Source: CAYVGO01 sp964450725 (GTDB taxonomy: Bacteria; Bacteroidota; Bacteroidia; Bacteroidales; UBA932). From it: a stretch of DNA of 29,771 bases. Where the stretch lies: NCBI GenBank assembly GCA_964450725.1, contig CAYVGO010000025.1, positions 1-29,771 of the forward strand. Reading direction: 5' to 3'. Both the position numbers and the translations under genes were made by a program. Each line of letters begins with the position of its first letter. The first letter of the stretch is position 1. Below the pieces are notes generated by a model. That model was not told the DNA's origin. It worked only from the letters and a program-made list of their open reading frames with translations, and ran no database searches. This document shows positions 25,224-29,771 of the stretch, piece by piece.

Positions 25224-27206
25224 TTACTTCTCTTTCTTTAAACAATATTTTTTGACAATTCCATAAGCTTCACTCATTCCCAATTCTCCAGCCTTACTGA
25301 TGTCCAAACACCCTTTTTCCATATCCTTTAAGTAAATTTGAATCAATCCTCGATTAAAATAGGCTTGTGCAAAATAAGGATAAAGATTAATTGCTTGACT
25401 ATAAGCTTCAATCGCTTCTGTCATATGTTCTGATTTGCATAACAAATTACCGCGATTATAATGAGCATAGGTAAATGTAGGTAAAAGGGCTATTGATTTA
25501 TCAAGGTCAGCAATTGCCGAACTGTAATCGTAGCGTTCTTTAGAAGAGGTAGATTGTGAAACCATTGATGTATTTCCCTGATTATCAACCATGATTGTTT
25601 TAAAATCATGTTCTACACCTGCAATAAATTCTATCATTTCACTTCTTGCCACACTGCGACTGAAATAATAAAACGGATTATCCGGCATTATTCTAATTGC
25701 TTGTGTATAGAAATTAATAGCATTGTTAAATTGATTTTGTTCTTCTAAAAGTGTTGCTTTGATAAAATAGAGATAGTCATTTTCCGGGTTATTATCTAAT
25801 AAACTGTCTATCTGTCCAATCGACTCTCTAATCTGATCAATGTCTTTATTGGTAATTTTATTGGTTAAACGTACCTCAAAGTTTTCTCCTTGTTTATAAA
25901 ATACTTCAAGTTCGGGATTAAAATAACTGCGAGATAGAGGAAGATTAGGTTTTATAATTTGTGTTGCAAATAAGAAAGAAGATTGTATTTCTATTTGTGT
26001 TGTTTGTATCAATTCGGCATTAAATTCTGTATTGCCAAAATCAGCATCAAAGGCGATTAATTTCTGATAGTTGAATGTACTGTCATTATATTGCGATAGA
26101 GCGCCGGAAGCCAACCGTTGTCGATATTCTTTAATTTTGTCTTGACCCACACGATAGTCTTCTTGAGCACCTTTAATGTCATTTCGTAATCGTTTGGCTT
26201 CTGAGCGATTAATATAAGCATTGGCAAAATCAGGATATAGTCGAATGGCATCACTATAATCTTTTATGGCTTGTAAATAAGAACCTTTTTCCATATAAAT
26301 AGCGGCACGATTATAATATGCCAAAATATTTTCCGGATTAATTTCCAATACTTTCGTATAATCTATTAAGGCACTGTCTAAACTGCCAATTTGTGAGCGT
26401 ATCAATGCTCGATTGTAGTAAGTTAATGCGTTATAAGGTTCAATTTCCAGAATCTTAGCCAAATCACTTAAAGCACCCGTAAAGTTTTGATTATTATAAC
26501 GTTCTAATGCTCTAAAAAAGTAGGAAATTGTATTATTATTATCTAATCTTATGGCTTCATTAAAATCTTTTATGGCTAATTCGGTTTTTCCTTGCGTTGC
26601 ATACAAACGACCGCGACGGCTATAAGATTCAGCATTATAGGGATTAAGTAATATGGCACTTTCATAATCTTTGTATGCAGATACAGTATCTTTCAAAAAT
26701 AAATGACATGTTCCGCGAGCAACATAAGCTTCAACTGCTTTAGGTTCAAAACGTAAATAGCGGGAAAAACTTTCTAACGATTTATCAAATTGTTGAAGGT
26801 AAAAGTAACTAATCCCTCGCACGTAATGTACTCCACTGAACTGAGGACGTAAATCTATAGTGTTTTCTAAATCTGATAATGCAGCCATATATTGCCCCAA
26901 ACTATTCTGAGTAATGGCTCTATAATAGTAAGCATAAGTAAATACAGGATTTTTAGCAATCGCTTTATTAAAATCACTCATGGCTCCTATATAATCCCGA
27001 AGATTATATTTACAAACTGCTCTGCGAAAATAAGCGTCATAACTATTACTATCGGCAGTAATGAGAATATTAAAATAGCGAATTCCCTCTGAAAAACGCC
27101 CTTCAATCAACTCTTGCGTACCACGTCGAAAAAAGTGTTCTTTATCAATCTGTCCAAAAACAGGAATTGATAAGAATAGTAGTAAAATAATCAATTGATA
27201 GCGCAT
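25224..27206 (-). CDS. Exported tetratricopeptide-repeat protein
   Basis: A 660-residue protein with a signal peptide (cleavage near PVFGQ, residue 19). Ten TPR units follow at a strict 34-residue period from about 22 to 361, each with the pattern A-Y-x-x-R-A and D-Y-x-x-A-I-x-x-x-P. Then comes a non-repeat insert of about 90-100 residues (362-460) and a second array of four or five TPR units to about 640. TPR solenoids hold protein partners together. The protein should act in the periplasm or at the outer membrane, and the DUF5723 barrel gene immediately downstream is a natural candidate partner. There are no enzyme motifs. Confidence 0.88.
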   Translation of the reverse strand: MRYQLIILLLFLSIPVFGQIDKEHFFRRGTQELIEGRFSEGIRYFNILITADSNSYDAYFRRAVCKYNLRDYIGAMSDFNKAIAKNPVFTYAYYYRAITQNSLGQYMAALSDLENTIDLRPQFSGVHYVRGISYFYLQQFDKSLESFSRYLRFEPKAVEAYVARGTCHLFLKDTVSAYKDYESAILLNPYNAESYSRRGRLYATQGKTELAIKDFNEAIRLDNNNTISYFFRALERYNNQNFTGALSDLAKILEIEPYNALTYYNRALIRSQIGSLDSALIDYTKVLEINPENILAYYNRAAIYMEKGSYLQAIKDYSDAIRLYPDFANAYINRSEAKRLRNDIKGAQEDYRVGQDKIKEYRQRLASGALSQYNDSTFNYQKLIAFDADFGNTEFNAELIQTTQIEIQSSFLFATQIIKPNLPLSRSYFNPELEVFYKQGENFEVRLTNKITNKDIDQIRESIGQIDSLLDNNPENDYLYFIKATLLEEQNQFNNAINFYTQAIRIMPDNPFYYFSRSVARSEMIEFIAGVEHDFKTIMVDNQGNTSMVSQSTSSKERYDYSSAIADLDKSIALLPTFTYAHYNRGNLLCKSEHMTEAIEAYSQAINLYPYFAQAYFNRGLIQIYLKDMEKGCLDISKAGELGMSEAYGIVKKYCLKKEK

Positions 27207-27320
27207 GGGTTATAGGTGGTCATATGATGCTGTGTAATTATTTATTCAATCCTCTTTATTGAAAAACATCCATCTTATAAAACTTACAAATTACTATATA
27301 TCAATACTATATTAATAAAA

Positions 27321-28937
27321 TTATTGCTGCAACAATGCTTCATATTTTGTTGGATTTTCAGCATATTCAAGAGCACGTTGATACACTTTATCCAAAACCG
27401 GTAAAATAATTTGATAGTATGCCGTATTGCCAAATAAATCTTGTGCAAATCCTGCCTTCAGGCGCGATTTAATATCTGGCAAGGAACGTGAAAACTCAGT
27501 AGGATTAGGAGCAATACTGTCTTTTGTTGCATAAACCACTAACTGATCCAATATATTAGGTGTAATTTCAAATTTTTCTGCAAACTTTTGTAGAGTAGGA
27601 TACTGCTTTTTAAGTGTTGAGCGATTTTGCTCCATATAACTTATGATATACTGAAAAAGAGTTCCTTTGCGAATTAAATTACCAAAATATGGACTATATG
27701 TACTTGTATCTATTGGTATAAAATCATCAGGCATAATTCCACCTCCGCCATAAACCGTACGCCCGGAAACCAATGTTTTGTAACGCAAGGTATCTTTAAA
27801 CTTAATGCTATCTTTATGATAGTATTCTCCTTGAGCATAACGTTTGTAGAAATCTTGATAGTACTCATTAATTTTACCTTCTTGGTAAGGCGATTGAATC
27901 ACCCTGCCTGTGGGTGTATGATAACGAGCAATGGTGATACGAAGTAATGAACCATCTGTAAGAGGTATCTGCTCTTGCACCAATCCCTTACCATAAGAGC
28001 GACGACCCAGAATAATTCCTCTATCCCAATCTTGTATTGCTCCGGCAACAATTTCACTTGCTGATGCTGATGTTTCGTCAATCAAAACAATCACCCTGCT
28101 TTTCTCTAATTTATTGTAAACTTCTGTAGCTACAATATCATTGCGAGGTATCACGCGTCCTTCGGTATAAGTAATAATCTTTCCCTGACCTAAAAATTCA
28201 TCCGCAATGGCTGTTGACATTTGTAAAATTCCTCCGGAATTGCCTCGTAAATCTAAAATGATGGTTTCTGGTATTTTTTTAAATTTTTGAATAGCCTCCA
28301 TAAATTCATCGTACGTTGTTGCCGAAAAACGATTAATTTTCACATACCCCACCTTTGGAGAAGGCATAAAAGAAGCATCTATACTATAGATTGGAATTTT
28401 ATCGCGTGTAATTATAAATTCTATTGGAGTATTCACTCCACGTCTTAAAACTGTGATTTTTACTTTGGTTCCTTTCGCTCCTCTTAATTTTTTCATAATT
28501 AAATTAGTCTCCATCTTCACTCCGGCAATTACATCCCCATCTACCGAAATAATGCGGTCATTTGCCAATACTCCTACTTTTTGTGAAGGGCCTCCAACAA
28601 TAGTCGAAATAACAAATAATGTATCTCGCAACATATTAAATTCTACGCCAATACCTTCAAAATTACCGGTAATTTCTTCTGTTGTTTTTTTGGCATTTTC
28701 AGCGGAAATATAGGCAGAATGAGGATCTAATTTATTTAACACGTGCACAATAGCATCTTCTGTAAATTGTTTGACGTTGACCGTATCTATATACAAACTT
28801 CCCAATATTCTAATAAAATCTCTGTATTTAATTGCCTGATCTGTAATATCGCTGTAAGATTGAGCTGAGGATAAATAACCATTAAAGAGCAATACAAATA
28901 ATAAAACCTTACAAACTAACCATCGAAGATATTCCAT
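27321..28937 (-). CDS. S41-family C-terminal processing protease (Prc/CtpA type)
   Basis: Periplasmic serine protease that trims or degrades proteins from the C terminus. The 538-residue protein has a signal peptide (about 1-26, ending SSAQS), an N-terminal helical part with LDPHSAYIS (70-78) and a PDZ domain (about 92-170) beginning GNFEGIGVEF. The S41 catalytic domain has LDLRGNSGG (228-236), the nucleophile in ETSASASEIVAGA (Ser290) and the general base in GRRSYGKGLVQ (Lys317), then a C-terminal extension of about 120 residues. Both residues of the Ser-Lys dyad are present. It is transcribed alone, divergent from the second susC. Confidence 0.95.
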   Translation of the reverse strand: MEYLRWLVCKVLLFVLLFNGYLSSAQSYSDITDQAIKYRDFIRILGSLYIDTVNVKQFTEDAIVHVLNKLDPHSAYISAENAKKTTEEITGNFEGIGVEFNMLRDTLFVISTIVGGPSQKVGVLANDRIISVDGDVIAGVKMETNLIMKKLRGAKGTKVKITVLRRGVNTPIEFIITRDKIPIYSIDASFMPSPKVGYVKINRFSATTYDEFMEAIQKFKKIPETIILDLRGNSGGILQMSTAIADEFLGQGKIITYTEGRVIPRNDIVATEVYNKLEKSRVIVLIDETSASASEIVAGAIQDWDRGIILGRRSYGKGLVQEQIPLTDGSLLRITIARYHTPTGRVIQSPYQEGKINEYYQDFYKRYAQGEYYHKDSIKFKDTLRYKTLVSGRTVYGGGGIMPDDFIPIDTSTYSPYFGNLIRKGTLFQYIISYMEQNRSTLKKQYPTLQKFAEKFEITPNILDQLVVYATKDSIAPNPTEFSRSLPDIKSRLKAGFAQDLFGNTAYYQIILPVLDKVYQRALEYAENPTKYEALLQQ

Positions 28938-29151
28938 AACTTTTACAAATTTACTTCAAAACTGAAATTGAAAATACAAATTTATAATGAAAAAATGAAA
29001 AATCCTATTGAGAGATAGTTTACAATTCAATGCACTGATTTTTGATGGTGATGAAAATATATAATATATATCTACCAAAAAATAGAAATTTATCCAAATA
29101 CAATAAATTATTCACAATAAGAAGATTACGTTAAAAATTACACATCGCAGA

Positions 29152-29198
29152 AATGTTATCAAAGGTTAATTTTGTCGATTTAACCTTTTTTTTTTTTT
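29152..29198 (+). promoter_or_regulatory. Upstream element B: conserved 12-mer, hairpin and T13 tract
   Basis: AATGTTATCAAA (29152-29163) overlaps the start of a hairpin with a 9-bp stem (29161-29169 with 29180-29188) and a 10-base loop. It runs into thirteen Ts (29186-29198) that touch GAAACGTTGC. Here the upstream neighbour is divergent, so no plus-strand gene in view needs a terminator at this place. Confidence 0.7.
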
Positions 29199-29234
29199 GA
29201 AACGTTGCTTTTATTTGAAAATTTATTACCTTTG
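29199..29234 (+). promoter_or_regulatory. Promoter of the second susC (module copy B)
   Basis: GAAACGTTGC (29199-29208), exactly 18 bp, TACCTTTG (29227-29234): identical in both elements and in spacing to copy A at 23552-23517. Transcription should begin near 29241, about 42 bases before the ATG. Confidence 0.8.
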
Positions 29235-29282
29235 CTTCGTCTTTAAAATATTATTTTATGTATTACTTTAACTTAATTCATT

Positions 29283-29771
29283 ATGGAGCACAAAGCAATT
29301 CTGTGGAAGAGGTATTTACTAACCTCAATGGTACTCATTATTTGTATTACAACATCTTTAGCCCAAATTTCCGGGACAGTCAAAGATGTTAATGGAGATC
29401 CGATGGTCGGGGCATCGGTTATCCAAAAAGGAACAACCAATGGTGTTGTTACTGATGTAAACGGTCTTTTTACAATGAACGTTCCGGTTGGAACGGCATT
29501 AAAATTTTCATCTGTGGGATACAATGACTTGGAAATGCCTGCGGAAAACAACATGATTGTAGTCATGTCTGAAGATGCTGAACAAATTGACGATGTTGTT
29601 ATCACCGGTTATGGTGGAACAGTAAGCAAGGCTAAAGCCACTTCGTCAATTTCTTCTCTTAACAAACAAGTGTTGCAAACCGGAGTAAGGTCAAACCCGG
29701 CTCAGGCATTGGCGGGAACAATTCCGGGATTGCGGGTATCTACTACTTCGGGTCGTCCGGGTTCTATGCCT
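29283..29771 (+). CDS. SusC/RagA-family TonB-linked receptor, 5' part only
   Basis: The frame runs from ATG 29283 to the window edge without a stop (163 codons), so the gene is cut by the window. It has a signal peptide (about 1-27, ending TTSLAQ), a carboxypeptidase-regulatory-like domain (about 28-100, with GTVKDVNGDPMVGASV and GTTNGVVTDVNGLF), a linker with DDVVITGYGG, and the start of the plug (NPAQALAGTIPGLRVSTTSGRPG). These are the standard opening features of SusC/RagA receptors. It differs clearly in sequence from the SusC at 18571-21702, so it is not a recent duplicate. A susD gene is expected next, outside the window. Confidence 0.95.
   Translation, partial: MEHKAILWKRYLLTSMVLIICITTSLAQISGTVKDVNGDPMVGASVIQKGTTNGVVTDVNGLFTMNVPVGTALKFSSVGYNDLEMPAENNMIVVMSEDAEQIDDVVITGYGGTVSKAKATSSISSLNKQVLQTGVRSNPAQALAGTIPGLRVSTTSGRPGSMP

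Larger units (their letters stand above)
28938..29282. other. Divergent intergenic region, S41 protease / second susC
   Basis: This 345-base AT-rich stretch holds module copy B (29152-29234) for the plus-strand susC. Toward the protease gene two TAnnTTTG matches (28984-28977 and 28953-28946, minus) are visible, but neither has a well-placed -33 box. Between them and the module I see only AT-rich sequence with a short AT palindrome near 29060. Confidence 0.6.

Noticed and set aside
28946..28984. Promoter for the S41 protease gene
   Set aside because: Two TAnnTTTG matches exist, but neither has a -33 box at the proper distance and one would leave almost no leader, so no specific promoter is called.

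Overview
The window looks like chromosomal DNA of an AT-rich member of the Bacteroidota, most likely order Bacteroidales. The evidence is a SusC/SusD pair plus a second susC start, promoters of the phylum-specific type (TTG/TTTG, about 20 bp, TAnnTTTG), a tmRNA tag close to the Bacteroidota GETNYALAA type, weak Shine-Dalgarno sites and many lipoproteins with acidic residues after the lipidated cysteine. Genus or species cannot be read from this sequence. No tRNA, rRNA, insertion sequence, phage or CRISPR array was seen.

Layout. (1) 1-560: a terminator, then a small lipoprotein gene whose signal peptide is out of frame with its start codon, then a 48-bp perfect palindrome. (2) 564-1192, minus strand: promoter, rpmH and ssrA, apparently one transcript. 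(3) 1202-4157, minus: promoter, secreted esterase, orphan cytosine-5 DNA methyltransferase, M48 lipoprotein protease. (4) 4177-9250, minus: promoter, unknown 220-aa protein, TrkH potassium transporter, secreted endonuclease/exonuclease/phosphatase-fold protein, YihY-type membrane protein. (5) 9471-11083, plus: lipoprotein alpha/beta hydrolase and a flavodoxin-fold reductase, visibly richer in GC than their neighbours. (6) 11323-13978, plus: promoter, pheT and a terminator shared with the convergent locus. (7) 13997-23610, minus: a five-gene polysaccharide-utilization-like locus (NHL/IPT lipoprotein, SusC, SusD, DUF1735/DUF4361 lipoprotein, BACON/Fn3/discoidin-like lipoprotein) with no enzyme and no regulator. 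(8) 23739-27206, minus: a TPR-repeat protein and a DUF5723-like outer-membrane protein. (9) 27321-28937, minus: an S41 (Prc/CtpA-type) protease. (10) 29152-29771, plus: the promoter and first 163 codons of a second SusC-family receptor.

The most interesting signal is a composite control module found twice, before the NHL-SusC-SusD operon (23610 down to 23517) and before the second susC (29152 to 29234). Both copies have AATGTTATCAAA, a hairpin whose sequence differs but whose pairing is kept, exactly thirteen Ts, GAAACGTTGC, exactly 18 bp and TACCTTTG. This suggests a shared way of controlling SusC-type uptake systems in this genome.
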